DNA of 64,000 nt from Neodiprion pinetum. Its lineage: Eukaryota; Arthropoda; Insecta; Hymenoptera; Diprionidae. The stretch covers positions 39,472,607 to 39,536,606 of the forward strand of contig NC_060235.2 in assembly GCF_021155775.2 (NCBI RefSeq), read 5' to 3'. Made by a program: the position numbers and the translations under genes. Shown here piece after piece: positions 37,585 through 48,557 of this stretch. The notes under the pieces were generated by a model. The model did not search any database. It was not told the origin of the DNA and saw only the letters and a program-made list of their open reading frames with translations. The number at the start of each line of letters is the position of its first letter. Position 1 is the stretch's first letter.

Positions 37585-40109
37585 CTGAAGAGTGATTACA
37601 ATGCAATTCAGTTTTCACAAATTCTTGGATTTGCAGTATAAACAGTTATGATACAGTAACATATATCTAGCAAGACTCTCGACAGCGTTTGAAATACTCA
37701 CCGAAATGTTTATTGATTGTGTTCAACAAGGATTTGCTACTCTGCAGTCTTAGGGGAACGAATCCAGCGTCAAAACTTTTCATGTAATGAGAGCATTCCA
37801 AATCATCGTGAACAACGCCTCGACCAGTCGAACCAAAAGTTTCTATAGCGTAAAATTCATTTTCTTCCATTCTCGTAGCTTCCCCGCCTTTCACGATCGG
37901 TACAGTTTTTCCCGCATGAATCTGATAAGGTGCTATGGAATGCCCATTAAGATTTCTGATGGATTTTACCTAACAAATTTTATGAAAATGAAAGAATTAA
38001 CACGTTGATTTTCTGAGTTAGAAATTAAAAATTTCCTGCTTTCCGGATTCTTTCGCAATGTACCTGATAAGTTTTTCCATCTAATTCAACTTCGTATGAC
38101 TCCATAACTTCTTGAATTGCAGCACCAACGTCACAAAGCTGTACGTCGATACCTGCTGCTCTTATACCAGTGTTTGTCGCGTCTCTAACTGCCTCGATTA
38201 GTTTGTCGTATTTTGGGTTGAACGAGAGCGTGAAAGCGCAGTCAATTATACGTCCGTTGATGTGGGTTCCAAAATCGATCTTTGTCACATCATCGTACTC
38301 CAAAACTGTTGGATCTCCAGCATTCGGAGTGTAATGGGCTGCGCAATGGTTTCGCGAGCATCCCGTAGGGAAAGCCAATCCAGCCTTTAACCCATCTTCC
38401 CCGATGAGTTGCCTCGCCGTCTTTTCTAGCTCGTTACAAATCTCTATCATTGTCATCCCGGGTTTCACCTGGAAATAAAGATCTCAATTCAATTATTTAT
38501 TGAAAAATTTTCAGCGGTCCAGGTGCGCAATATGGCAGATGGATTTTGATTTCATGAGGAAGTTATTAATGAAAAAAAAAAAAAAACGAATATTACAGAA
38601 TTGGTAGCAAACGACTTTTCCAAGATAAGGGAAACAGGTGACTAAGGATAAATTTGAACTGTTTTCCGTGATCATTTTCCCAAGGTAACGAACTTTGATA
38701 ATAAAAGTTTATTAATTGAGCATCCGGTTTTAAGTGTAAGTCATAAAATCATTTTAGTCAAAATTATGTAGTAGAGGAAAAAGAATGCTACAAACCCAGT
38801 TCTTGATGTGTTTTCTGGTTTGTCGATGGGCCTCAGCAGCTTGCCTGGCTTCGTTGTATATATCGTTATGCATTCTGTCCAAGGCGCGAGCTTCCTCGCT
38901 GCTGAAACGATCCTTGGCTGTCCTATCGTCGATTCCAGCCGCTGGAGGATGGACCATAATTTCACCAATTGGGAAATTTCCATCAGGGAACAGATCAGAT
39001 ATTGGCACAGTCGGAGGGTCAGTTTGCTGCTTTATTCCCCCAGCCTTTCCACGAGGCTTGCGCTTCTTTTTCTTCTTCTTCGTTTCCTCTGATTCGCCAC
39101 CATTCTCAGTGATCTCTGCCGATCCTGGGACGAAGACGATAAAGAGGCGAACGAAAATTATGACACGTAGTAAGTACATATATGTTAATCTATTGAATTT
39201 TATATGGTGAGTCCAATCTGGTGATTGAGAGAAGGATTTGCTATTCGCTTACCTTCGGCTGCTGCGGGCACATTATTCTTGCTTTTGTCCTCTTCTCCCT
39301 CAGGAACATCGGCGCTCGCCTCTCCAGCACCTTGGTGTGGCAATTAATGAATTAATATTAGCTAGATAAGAAAAAAACGATAAGAGTGAAGCAAACAGAG
39401 GTGTATCGTCGAGGATGGTGAAGAGCTTCAGATTGTTCAAACAACTAGAAGTTATCTTATCTATAAATGTTTTTAAAAAAAATCAACAAAATTCTATGCA
39501 CAGTAAGTAACAATCTCCTGGAGAGATGAGAGCCGCTGCTAAGACAAATCGGTTTGATAAATCGGGATTATAGTAGATGAAATTAGTTCACCGCTTTAAT
39601 CCAAGGTAATTGGGTAAAGAACACAGCGATTTACCAAGAGTTGGACATGTGAAAAAATCTCCTAATTAAGCGAATATCGTTCAGGAGATTCGCGGCGGAA
39701 ATTATCGATAGTACATATATTTTTTGTTATTGTACGGTAATAACACGCAGTTGAAACTTGCGTAGAACAGCATCGAGAGCCGGTATCGGTGGTTAGAATA
39801 TGAAGTTCATCGAAAGTCAAGGATAGCCGGTAACACATGAAATGATTAAAAGAAATTTTTACAGGAATGAAGAAAAACACGCGGCGGCTTTCGCGACGTG
39901 GGAGTAACACGCGATGGGGAGAAACACACCCAATTTTTTAAGGGCGACGGGGTTGAGCGCTTACCGGCTTTCTTCTTCTTTTTCTTCTTCTTCTTCTTCT
40001 TCGAGGACTCGCTGGCCCCGGTCTCGTCCTCTACCTCGACGATATCATCCTTCTCCTCGTCAACTGGTTTCTCGGCGGATTTGCCAACCTCGTCCAGGAC
40101 AGCGGCCAT
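37379..40109 (-). CDS. MetAP2: Methionine aminopeptidase 2
   Basis: The minus-strand CDS joins 40109-39965, 39330-39253, 39124-38796, 38468-38064, 37969-37702 and 37584-37379, giving 1431 nt and 476 residues (human has 478). All introns are GT-AG with matching phases. The enzyme removes the initiator methionine from nascent proteins in the cytosol using two metal ions. Ligands are visible: D249 (KIDFGTH), D260 (IIDCAFT), H329 (NLNGHS), E362 (YAIETFGS) and E457 (AQFEHT). H229 in CAAHYTPN is the catalytic histidine that fumagillin modifies in other species. The N-terminus (about 1-110) is acidic with two poly-lysine blocks, as in animal MetAP2, where it contacts the ribosome and eIF2alpha. The start at 40109 gives MAAVLDEVGKSAEK and a strong context (gaaaATGg). 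A longer in-frame ATG at 40202 exists. The gene is intact and converges on the FAM107 gene. Confidence 0.97.
37702..37969 (-). CDS. MetAP2: MetAP2 exon 5
   Basis: Encodes VKSIRNLNGHSIAPYQIHAG through ECSHYMKSF to NTINKHF, with H329 and E362, ending in phase 1 at a gtgagt donor. The intron separating it from exon 4 is only 94 bp. Confidence 0.96.
38064..38468 (-). CDS. MetAP2: MetAP2 exon 4 (first half of catalytic domain)
   Basis: 405 nt, phase 0 at both ends, from VKPGMTMIEI to ELDGKTYQ. It carries H229, D249 and D260. Confidence 0.97.
38796..39124 (-). CDS. MetAP2: MetAP2 exon 3
   Basis: Encodes the second lysine-rich block (ETKKKKKKRKPRGK), the conserved QQTDPPTVPISDLFPDG and the start of the pita-bread domain, AAEAHRQTRKHIKNW, ending in phase 0 at TGG|gtttgt. 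Confidence 0.95.
39253..39330 (-). CDS. MetAP2: MetAP2 exon 2
   Basis: A 78-nt exon, phase 1 at both ends, encoding the acidic linker GAGEASADVPEGEEDKSKNN then VPAAAE. As a multiple of three it could be skipped without a frameshift. Confidence 0.88.
39965..40109 (-). CDS. MetAP2: MetAP2 exon 1
   Basis: Encodes MAAVLDEVGKSAEKPVDEEK, an acidic stretch and then a run of eleven lysines before a phase-1 donor (GCCG|gtaagc). The lysine run is mostly AAG codons and appears as a CTT microsatellite on the plus strand, so its length may vary between individuals. Confidence 0.93.
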
Positions 40110-40202
40110 TTTCGAAATGAGATTGGGGCAGCAGGGCGACATGGCAGAGAAACAACGTGCGATCGCGGTCACAGTGGCTCTCAATCTTCTCGGCGCGAAC
40201 AT
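40110..40202 (-). other. MetAP2: In-frame upstream extension of MetAP2 (alternative start at 40202)
   Basis: From the ATG at 40202 the frame runs without a stop into the MAAVLDEV start, adding 31 residues beginning MFAPRRLRATVTAIARCF. The first 25 residues have four arginines and no acidic residue, like a mitochondrial presequence. An in-frame TAA lies upstream, near 40260, so 40202 is the first ATG of this frame. Its context (aaaATGt) has A at -3. Whether transcripts reach it is unknown. Confidence 0.4.
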
Positions 40203-40340
40203 TTTAGTAACCGTAGATTCCGCCGCTACTTCTAAAATGGCGCCACCAATGGGATAGCCGCTTTACGCCGCATCGCGCGGCGTGAACAGCGGCACTTTCA
40301 AAATTTGAAACTTTGAACATTGATATCTAGTTTAAGAATT
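40203..40340 (-). promoter_or_regulatory. Likely MetAP2 promoter region
   Basis: A G+C-rich, CpG-rich, TATA-less segment just upstream of MetAP2. It contains AAAATGGCGCC, close to the YY1/Pho-type housekeeping motif, an adjoining CCAAT, and a CGCATCGCGCGGCG block. This fits a broad housekeeping promoter. No transcription start is visible from sequence. Confidence 0.45.
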
Positions 40341-43300
40341 GACAATTTATTGTAAAGACTACGTGAACTATTGAATGCCTTTACGTAGCAGTTGAATTTT
40401 GTAAGGCTACTCAACTTTGAGGTAAGCTCTCTGCATCTTCGAACATTTTTTACGTCAACACTGTATTAATGTCGATTACGAATCCTATCGCTCTAACGGG
40501 ATCAGGCAGCGAAAAAAGGCCGAAAATGGAATAAGATTCAAATAGCATTTGTGGAGAACTGAAACAACATACACACATTTTCTTTTTTACATCGTTTTTG
40601 TTGGAGTTTTGGCTATTAAATGGAGTAGTTGCAGTTTCAAAAATATAAATATTTAACGGAGATATGTTTTCGGCATTCTCCAAGTGTCATTCTCTTCGTG
40701 GGACGTTCCCCTTGAGAATGAACCAAATTTTTCTGAAGAAGCAAAGGAATCAAACAATGGCGGCTAAAACTTGAAAAACATCGAAAAATGGATGACGATT
40801 ATTGTAATAACGATAATAATGAATTCATTTTTTTTATCTAGACACTAGTTCACTTTGCAGAGAGAGTTGATATTTTCATTAAACAAAAAATCAAGGTGAC
40901 ATCTCGAAGCGTTGTTTATCGTCCGTTGTTTGTTTAGAGAAAAATACGTGTAAATATGTACCACACCCAAACGGATATTTCTCTTCAGCGCTCAATATCT
41001 TGCTTTATTATTAATATTTTTTTATGTGTAATACTGATTTTGATCCACAAAAATGTGACAAACAAATAGCAAAAGTCGTACATATTTTTTCAGTAGTTTT
41101 TACAGGCGAATTGAATTTTTACCACATTTTCAGCCGGCAAAATCTTCCTAGTCCCCCTGAGCTCAATTTCGCGAATATTTCAGTTTTTATTGCGCCAAAT
41201 TATTTGTTGCAAAGGATTACAACAATAAAATGAAATAATTCTACATTTTTCGATGCCTAGTCATCTTAATCACATTAGTCGAAGGCTGAAAGACTTTTTG
41301 CAGCCAAATCATCACGAACGTGATTGATAATTTAGATCCAGGATTGCTATGTATCACGTTGTGAAAGTTAATTCAATTTCCATCTTCTTAACATACATAT
41401 AAGTTTGTATTTAAATACATATACAATTCGGTACATAATTATATAGTTATCTTCAAATTAATATTGAGCACACTCACAATTTATAGTCGACTAGCGAATA
41501 TAATAATATATATTTATATAATAATTATGCACTAATCTGTTTTGTATTTTAAGTTCATAATAGTAGGATATCTGCGAAAATATTGCGCATACATGTTAAC
41601 GAGACATTGATTTATAAGTTGAACCATTTGTTGTAATCATATCATTTTCTGAAAACAGATATAAGGAAAAATAATATTACAATCGATCATTGTGGAAACT
41701 CATGTCGTTGCTAAGGATTTGAATTTCCTCCAAAATTACTGCAATTACGAACTCTATCCATATGTGATAATATATGCTATCCATTCCGCTCTTCGCGGAA
41801 TTGCGCGTTACATCATTAATTGTTGACCCACAAATGATTGATTAATGATGAGAAATTAAGTCAACACCAGATGACAGAAATTGACGATAGTCAAAATCAC
41901 GTAAGAGTCAACGAAGCTATCCCACGAAACTAAAACTACTTGATAAATTCAAAATTTTTAAGATCCCGGATTACGAATGTCTCAACCACAAACAACCAGT
42001 AATTTTCAACTAAAACCTTTGAAATTTCGCACTAACCAATTGATTTTGATCACAATTCGCTACCACATACAAGTATTGATGCAAAATTTCCGTATTACAC
42101 ATTTGTCCGCATGCTAGAGCTAACTTTTATACAGTATAAACGTAACAATTACTCGCGTAAATGGTAACAATTTAAGATTGACTCCAAAATGCAATTGAGC
42201 ACGTATGTTTTTTTTTTTTTATTTGTTTACTTTTGTCCTCTCTGTTAACTCTACATATTATTTAATGTTTAATACTGTTTTTCACAAGATAGTTCTGTAT
42301 ACATCGAGTAAGAATGCCGAGTACCTTTCTAAACGTATTTAAAATGGTATCGTATCTATTTTATGTGTATACAATGTAACATTAAGGGTTCCGGGAATTC
42401 TAAACGATTACTATGAAGATGGCCTTAAGATAGCATAATACGTAGTATCTGGATATACGTTTAATGACCTCATACACCTAGTACGTTATATATTGTGTTC
42501 AACTCTGAGCTAGACAAGGCAAATATTAATTCATGTAATAATAAATCATTATTACTCAATATTCTTTTTAAACATTGATAACATCTTATTACAATACTTC
42601 AACTAGATTTATAGGAAAGCTCCGAGGTAATTCCGTACATCGATAGTACAATGTCATGTGTATAATAATATATTAATATATGTATCTATGTATGTATGTA
42701 TATAAAAATGCTATTTAATAATACATTGTACAATTATATAGGTACAGGAAAGCTTCAGAAAAATTTATCAGGGTACTCAGCAGTCTGTACTCTGCGGCTA
42801 ATTCCATTTTAAGTAGCTTCTATTTATCGCTATTTGTTTTAATATAAAAACCTGGACGTATTGTTACATTGACGTAACTTATATGTATAGTATAGTTATA
42901 CAGTAATCTCTTCTTTTTATTTTAATTATAATTTTCATTTCTGTTTTTTTGGTGTGATTTTTTTTCGAATTCAAATTTCAACTGTCATTGTTTTCACTTC
43001 TTCACGTTACCTTACACCCAACATTAACACCGATTAACTCGTTGGGGAGTTTTTTTTTACCTATCATATATACTAGACAGAAAAGTAACGCGTAATATAA
43101 TACTGTGTAATATACATACATAACACACCTTCGGATTGATAAAGAAATTAACCATATCTCTACGAATTTTGGCACGAAATTTCTCATTGTTCCTACATTC
43201 TTTGATTCTTTCACTTTTCAATCGCTGTTTAACAATGGTAGTGGCTTGAACGAAAAATGAGACAAATTAATAAAAAAAAAAAAAGACATGATACTACGAG

Positions 43301-44386
43301 GAAATAGAAGCTAAAGAAACTTGTAAAAGAATAATGAAAAATATTTGAAAAAGGAATGGATTGACTGGGAGAAGATGAAAAAAAAAAGATCACGGCACAT
43401 CTAGATAATGATAAACGACTTCTAGATTGAAAATGCATGTAAGCGATAAATTATCGTATTCATAATACAAGCGCTAAGGTTGTAACATTTCTATGCGTAT
43501 GAAATAGGGTATATTTGAGGGATAATATAATGCAATATAATACGATCCTAAATCCCATCCAAATTGTAAACTTTTTAGGATTAATACTGAAGGATTTCCT
43601 TATTGCAACGCGCGTTACGTTACATATTTAATACTCTTATAAATTACGTTTGGCAATTATAATATATACATATATAGGTATATCTATACCCGTATGTGTA
43701 TATAGTTCACGCCTACGTCTAATTGCAGTGTGGCGCGTTTTCCGAAATAACTACGCTCTTCGATTTTCTCCACGGACAATTATTAGAGACCTTAATTGGC
43801 GTAACGACTATTAATTCTATGCAGTAACGCAAAATATTGCTATAGACGATGGATGCGTATACCTTTTATCGTAAAGTCTGAAGACATGGATTCGGGTAAA
43901 AAAGCAGTTTATAAATCAGAAAGTAATAACAAAAAAAAAAAAAAGTATTACCTGACATGAGAATTACGTAAAAACGTCGTCGGGACTTTGAATACTAAGA
44001 GATTTGAAGTAAAAATTGCTTACCAAAAACTATGTTATAACTTTTGTCTGCGGTTATAAACATACCGATGCCTTTAGGCGTTGCGATTACCGGATATACG
44101 CAGTATAATAATAATAATGGTGAGTGTATATATATTGTATAAATATACGCGTCCGTTCGCTCGTGAAAAACACGTGATAGATTTATTCTCAAAAATTGCC
44201 ACGCAATATCGTAAGTACAATCAATGACGGACGGACGTACGGACGGTACCGCAGTAAAATTTCCCGAGCATTCATGGTTTTCACGGAAAAAGCGCGTATC
44301 CTTTGTAACATTTATTAACGTGATAGGAAAATTCAGCTACTCTTTGTTACATATCTTATTTTATTTCGCTACTTATTTTTTTCCCG

Positions 44387-44408
44387 CCCCCCTCCCCCCC
44401 CCCCCCCC
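44387..44408 (+). repeat. C-run
   Basis: A nearly pure C stretch of 22 bp with one T; on the minus strand it is a G-run within the expected 3' UTR of the transporter gene. Confidence 0.85.
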
Positions 44409-44575
44409 GCCACTTTCATTTTCCTTTTTCTTCTTTCTAAAACACACACAGCGTTAACTTTTGAAAGTATGAAACATCTCGTTACACATTACGTATTATG
44501 TATATCAAAATAAAATATTAAAATTGGCAATAACTTTGACTGGATGGACACGCAGTATCTATTTATACGACGATT

Positions 44576-44626
44576 ATATTATTATTGTTATTATTAATAT
44601 TATTATTATTATTATTATTATTATTA
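44576..44626 (+). repeat. TTA microsatellite
   Basis: About 50 bp of TTA/ATT repeat with small interruptions. Confidence 0.85.
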
Positions 44627-44946
44627 CGTACAACTTTTTGTATAGGAAAAATCTTTTGTGTTTTTTTTTTCGTTTTTGTCTCTTCTCTTGTTTGCTCCTT
44701 TTTTTTTTTTTCTTCATTTTCATTTCAACAAACAAAATATTGCGGACTAAGTATCTCCCTTTTTCTATTTTTTTTTTTTTTTTTTCGAACATAGTCTTCC
44801 GCTCTTCGCGCTCGTTTGTGTTATACTATGTGCTGGTTATAAATACAGTAGCATATTTATACGAATATGCGGTATTTTCTTAAAAACCTGTATCCCGAGG
44901 CGAGAATCTGGGAAGTCGTTATGCGGATACTTATCCTCGACGAGAT

Positions 44947-45128
44947 TCATCTTTCGGAATCCTGAGACTCCTGCCGAACGAAGGAGGCCGGTTGGACCGA
45001 ATGATACGGCTGATTGTTGTCCTTGAAGTGAGCTCGCACCAAGAGGCCAAGACCAAGCAGAACCACCGGAAGACCGAGCAGGGCGCAGATCAGTTCGCCA
45101 GTTACTCCCGGAGACCAGAAAATCGTTC
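44947..45128 (-). CDS. Transporter candidate exon 6 (helix 10, C-tail, stop)
   Basis: The acceptor atttcag opens GA ACG ATT TTC TGG, encoding GTIFWSPGVTGELICALLGL and PVVLLGLGLLVRAHF, then a polar C-tail ending QESQDSER and TGA. Confidence 0.78.
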
Positions 45129-48100
45129 CTGAAATTTATTCCAATCTTGGTTAAAAGTTCAACTTCACACTCGTCGTCAGGTTCCAAGGGACGATAAGAC
45201 CGAGATGTTGCCCAGTGCGATGAGATAACGAAGAACATCAGCGTTAAAGTAGCTCTGCAAAGTGTCCGCGTATACGTGGCCACGTATCTTTGCAAGTATC
45301 ACAGCTCGGGGGCATCCGAACCCCCTCCCCCCAGCATGTCCCTTGGAACACACAATAACGAGCGCACGGGGAAGAAGAGATAACGCTGCCTGGACCGGAA
45401 GCGCTTCCCACCTCCGTTAACGCCGACGTCCATTTTGTAGATGCTCCACCATATGCCGGAAACGGGTAGAGCGACGGTGGCCGCGGCTACGGTGAAAACC
45501 GCGCTTTCGCACATCGAGAGAAACTTGAGCGTCGATATGGCGAAGGCCACGTAAGCCACGAGGAAGATCCAACCGTGGCCGGATACATTCGCGCAGTCGT
45601 TTGTGCTCCGGAAATGACAGAGCAGCCCGTTATCCACCCTCCGATAGAGCTCAAGAGGCGACATACCCTGCGGGACGATGGGAGGAGTCGTCAAATAATG
45701 TTCTGTTATTCATACACCGTTCTTTCACCATCTTCCAACGGCTGGTGGACTCACCCTTCCAACTCCGGGCAAAGTGTCCATCCAGCTCAGAGCAACGACT
45801 ATGACCATCGAGGTAAGGTGGATGTAGAGCAGAGTTTGGAGGATCGGTGGCTTTGGGAAATTCTTTGGCTTGATATTCGGGTCCGGATCCGTGACGTGCA
45901 ACAGTCTTCCACCCTCCTCCTCGGAACCGCGACGTCGAATGTCTCGCGACGAAACAAGTCGAGAGACCGTGTAGAGGAAGGAATTGTTCTGCGTCGTCAT
46001 AAGCGGGCTGATGTTTTGCTGAGGGAAGAGAAGAGACCTCTTTAGACTTCGGAGAGTACGTGATAAAAGAGGTTCAACGGAGCAACAGACCGGACTACAA
46101 TGAATTTCACTACTTGAGAGAAGTTCAAACCCAGACACGGTTCGGGTTACTTGGAGGTTCTTAACTGGAACAAGGACCCTTCGCCACGTAGTGTGTGGTC
46201 TTAATTGGTCGTTGTGTTGGGTTAATGCTTCGTACAACTGCACGGAGGTGGTTCGTTTTTTGATAATGGAGGAGGTACGTTTCATGCACACGTCACGTTA
46301 TCAAGGGTACCTACAGCGCTGGCGTAATGCCTCTCGAGCATGGTGAAGAACATGGCTAAAGAGGCGAGGCTGGCGAAGTAAACGAGGGTCCAGACGGCTC
46401 TGGTGCCCCAAGAGCCTCTAATTGAGGCTGTGTGAGCCGAGACTTCCCTTCCTCTGCAACGAAACTCGTCGCAGAGTCCGTAGTCGACGCTTATGAAGAG
46501 CCCAACGAGAATGGTAGTGATGGAAAATATGCGTTGGAGCGTCATCACTTGTCAGAGGAAATTAGCCTGGTGTTAAAACGCTTCGAAAAGCCAAAGACCA
46601 CGAGGGTAAAAATAGGTACTCACTCTTTCGACCGAAGAAGAAGTAGTATACCAGCGAGAAGAAGAGCGTGATTGCCTTGACGGGGTCCTGCACGTGGCAG
46701 AGGACCCTGTTCTGGTCAAGAGACAGGGTCAGGAAGATCCCGGTTAGGGCGTAAACGGCGCCGATCTTCGTCATCGAACACCGGGGTATTCTCACCTTCA
46801 TACTGTTGGGGACCATCGGTGGAGGCGGCGATACGCGACCGACGACAAACGTCGCTAATCCGAGGAGAAGCGTCGAACTGATGGAGGTGAACAACAGTCC
46901 TGAAAAAGGGAGCGTTACTCGTCGTGGAGGGTGTCCGTTTTTTATTGGATTTCATTTGTTTGGTGCGATACAGAAAAGGGAGTTAACGTTGCGAAAGAAA
47001 GGAAAGCGTCTGTTGGCACAATCAATTCCAAATGTACCACCTTCCATGACCATCAGATGTATTTAAAAGGCGCTGAGTGGTTTATATCACGGCTAATGCC
47101 ACATCTTGTGGTCGATATCTCACTATTGCACGTTAGAATTGTGAATGCGACTGACTTTGTGTGAAACCCGATTTAGTTTGACAAATACTTCGTTTTCAGA
47201 TCCTTTGTCAATTATTGAATGTGGTTAATCGCGATTTCATTAATTGGCTGGGCTCGTTTAATTGGCGTAGGCTGTTCAGCAGAACAGACTAGTTTGATGG
47301 AGATTGCAACGAGTCTCGCCTCTTGTTTCGATCCAATTTTGGTACGATAAATGGGGTAGTGTTTGGACGGTCTAAAATCATACCCATCTTTCGGAGTTGT
47401 TTTTTTTTTTTTCAAAGAAAGTGAAAACACGTAGAGCAATTTGAGTTCAAGGGCTTTTATTATTATTTATTGTTTGAAGAACATTTAACAATTTTTTCAT
47501 TAAAATGAATAGCAAAATGATGGCATGGTGTATATAAGTAGCGAAGGACCACATTTTCAATCCTCGGTCAATTTTTATCCGATTCATCTGAAATCTTGAC
47601 ACAATCTTTAAAACTTGTTTATCGATTCGAGCTCACGGCTTGATTTTCGAATTTCAATCCCAAAGTATTGTTATCAATTTCTTTGATCGAAAAATGAAAT
47701 TTTTTGTTTATATTGGTATATGTTTGAAATAAATTTTGTTTTCTTAATATTTGAGCTACGAGCTCGAACCCGAAGAGGCGTTTTTGACTGAAAAAAAAAT
47801 TTCCATCTGTTATAAGATGGACAGTGATGTCAGGAGAAGCGTCACCAAAAAAGCCCTCGAATTCGGGTCGTTCGCTACTTATATGCGCCAAGCCGCCATT
47901 TTGTTATTAATTTCAATGAAAAAATTGTAAAATTTTCTTGAAACTATTAACAACAAAGCCCTCAACTCAAATTTCTCTTTCTTCATTTATTGAAGAAAAA
48001 AAAAATCAATATGATTTTAGACCGTCCAAGCTCTTCTTCCCCTCTTAAGATGGTTTGCGAACAGGAATTTGAATAAAAGGTGACGGTGATCGATCGAGGG

Positions 48101-48470
48101 GCCGGTTTCTATGCTTTTTTCCGAAGTGCACCGTTTTACGCGACAAACCCTGCCGTGTTCCTTTGAAATAACAGATATATATAAACAAAGCGCAGCTCGG
48201 TGGCTGACCAGTACCTGTATAAGCGCTGGAAACAGCGCTGACACTTTCCAGATAAAGCGGAAACACGATAACCAGCATGGTAACCGAAGTAACGACAACC
48301 ATCAAAGTCCCCAGAAAGCGAAACTTTTGCCAGCCGGGACGATCGGTGTCAAAGAGCTTATCTGCCGGCTGATATGCCGCATATGGCGTCTCCTCTGTGT
48401 CGGTGTATTCTTCGATCTCCACGTCACTTCCGGTACAGTGAAGCTCCTCCTGATCATCGTCATCCATCAT
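44947..48470 (-). CDS. Ten-helix membrane protein, DMT-superfamily (CRT-like) transporter candidate
   Basis: The minus-strand CDS joins 48470-48215, 46899-46624, 46547-46315, 46018-45755, 45667-45412 and 45128-44947, giving 1467 nt and 488 residues; all phases fit. Residues 1-50 form an acidic cytosol-like tail (MMDDDDQEELHCTGSDVEIE). Ten hydrophobic segments lie near 52-74, 86-106, 130-146, 155-174, 183-200, 227-248, 314-334, 375-393, 396-418 and 438-459, the number expected for drug/metabolite transporters. Residues 256-311 form a hydrophilic loop between helices 6 and 7. The loop before helix 8 holds C360 and C368; CRT-type proteins also have cysteines in this loop. The segment SAVFTVAAATVALPVSG followed by FWSPGVTGELICALLG resembles the last two DMT helices. 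Substrate and membrane are unknown. The family call is inference from topology and weak motif memory, not a search. Confidence 0.72.
45412..45667 (-). CDS. Transporter candidate exon 5 (helices 8-9)
   Basis: The acceptor cgtcccgcag precedes GGT ATG TCG CCT. The exon encodes GMSPLELYRRVDNGLLC, the second loop cysteine, then GWIFLVAYVAFAISTLKFLS and ESAVFTVAAATVALPVSGIW. It ends in phase 1 at GGAG|gtggga. Confidence 0.78.
45755..46018 (-). CDS. Transporter candidate exon 4 (loop and helix 7)
   Basis: 264 nt, phase 0 at both ends, after the acceptor ttccctcag. It encodes a charged loop (RDIRRRGSEEEGGRLLHV, PKNFPKPP) and helix 7 (ILQTLLYIHLTSMVIVVALS), ending GVGR|gtgagt. Confidence 0.78.
46315..46547 (-). 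CDS. Transporter candidate exon 3 (helices 5-6)
   Basis: Begins TG ATG ACG, giving MMTLQRIFSITTILVGLFIS, then a cysteine-containing loop (DEFRCRGRE), then TRAVWTLVYFASLASLAMFF and MLERHYASA, ending in phase 0 at GCT|gtaggt. The intron before it is 76 bp. Confidence 0.78.
46624..46899 (-). CDS. Transporter candidate exon 2 (helices 2-4)
   Basis: The acceptor cctttttcag precedes GA CTG TTG TTC. The exon encodes LLFTSISSTLLLGLATFVVG, a proline-rich loop, and two more helices ending FFSLVYYFFFGRK. It ends in phase 1 at AAGA|gtgagt. Confidence 0.78.
48215..48470 (-). CDS. Transporter candidate exon 1 (acidic tail and helix 1)
   Basis: Starts MMDDDDQEELHC, runs through the acidic tail into TLMVVVTSVTMLVIVFPLYL, and ends in phase 1 (ACAG|gtactg). 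A preceding acceptor (acctgcag, exon edge 48557) suggests about 87 nt of 5' UTR in the same exon and a non-coding exon upstream. 48470 is the first in-frame ATG. Confidence 0.75.
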
Positions 48471-48557
48471 TGTCGTCACGCAGCTTGTCAGGCTCGCCAG
48501 TTTGTGAAAAACTCGCTTTCTTCGACCGCCCCTTTTTTCTTTCGGCAAAAACGTAAC
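48471..48557 (-). other. 5' UTR part of transporter exon 1
   Basis: Lies between a reasonable minus-strand acceptor (gaacctgcag) and the first in-frame ATG. It implies at least one upstream non-coding exon, which I could not place. Confidence 0.35.

Larger units (their letters stand above)
40341..44946. other. Intergenic region and probable 3' UTR of the transporter gene
   Basis: A+T-rich and without a supported coding exon. Minus-strand AATAAA candidates after the transporter stop include 44360-44365 and 44182-44187. A C-run at 44387-44408 and a TTA tract at 44576-44626 are present. Confidence 0.5.

Noticed and set aside
38785..39210. 141-codon plus-strand frame opposite MetAP2 exon 3
   Set aside because: A shadow of the real minus-strand coding exon.
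44524..44883. 119-codon hydrophobic frame on the plus strand
   Set aside because: Produced by TTA repeats and poly-T runs that translate to Ile/Leu/Phe; lies in the probable 3' UTR of the transporter gene on the other strand.
45575..46291. Frames of 156-188 codons across transporter exons 4-5
   Set aside because: Antisense or read-through frames that cross well-defined introns; the spliced protein explains the coding signal.
47619..47891. 90-codon minus-strand frame in the first transporter intron
   Set aside because: Phase-incompatible as an exon by visible splice sites and no recognisable domain; treated as intronic.
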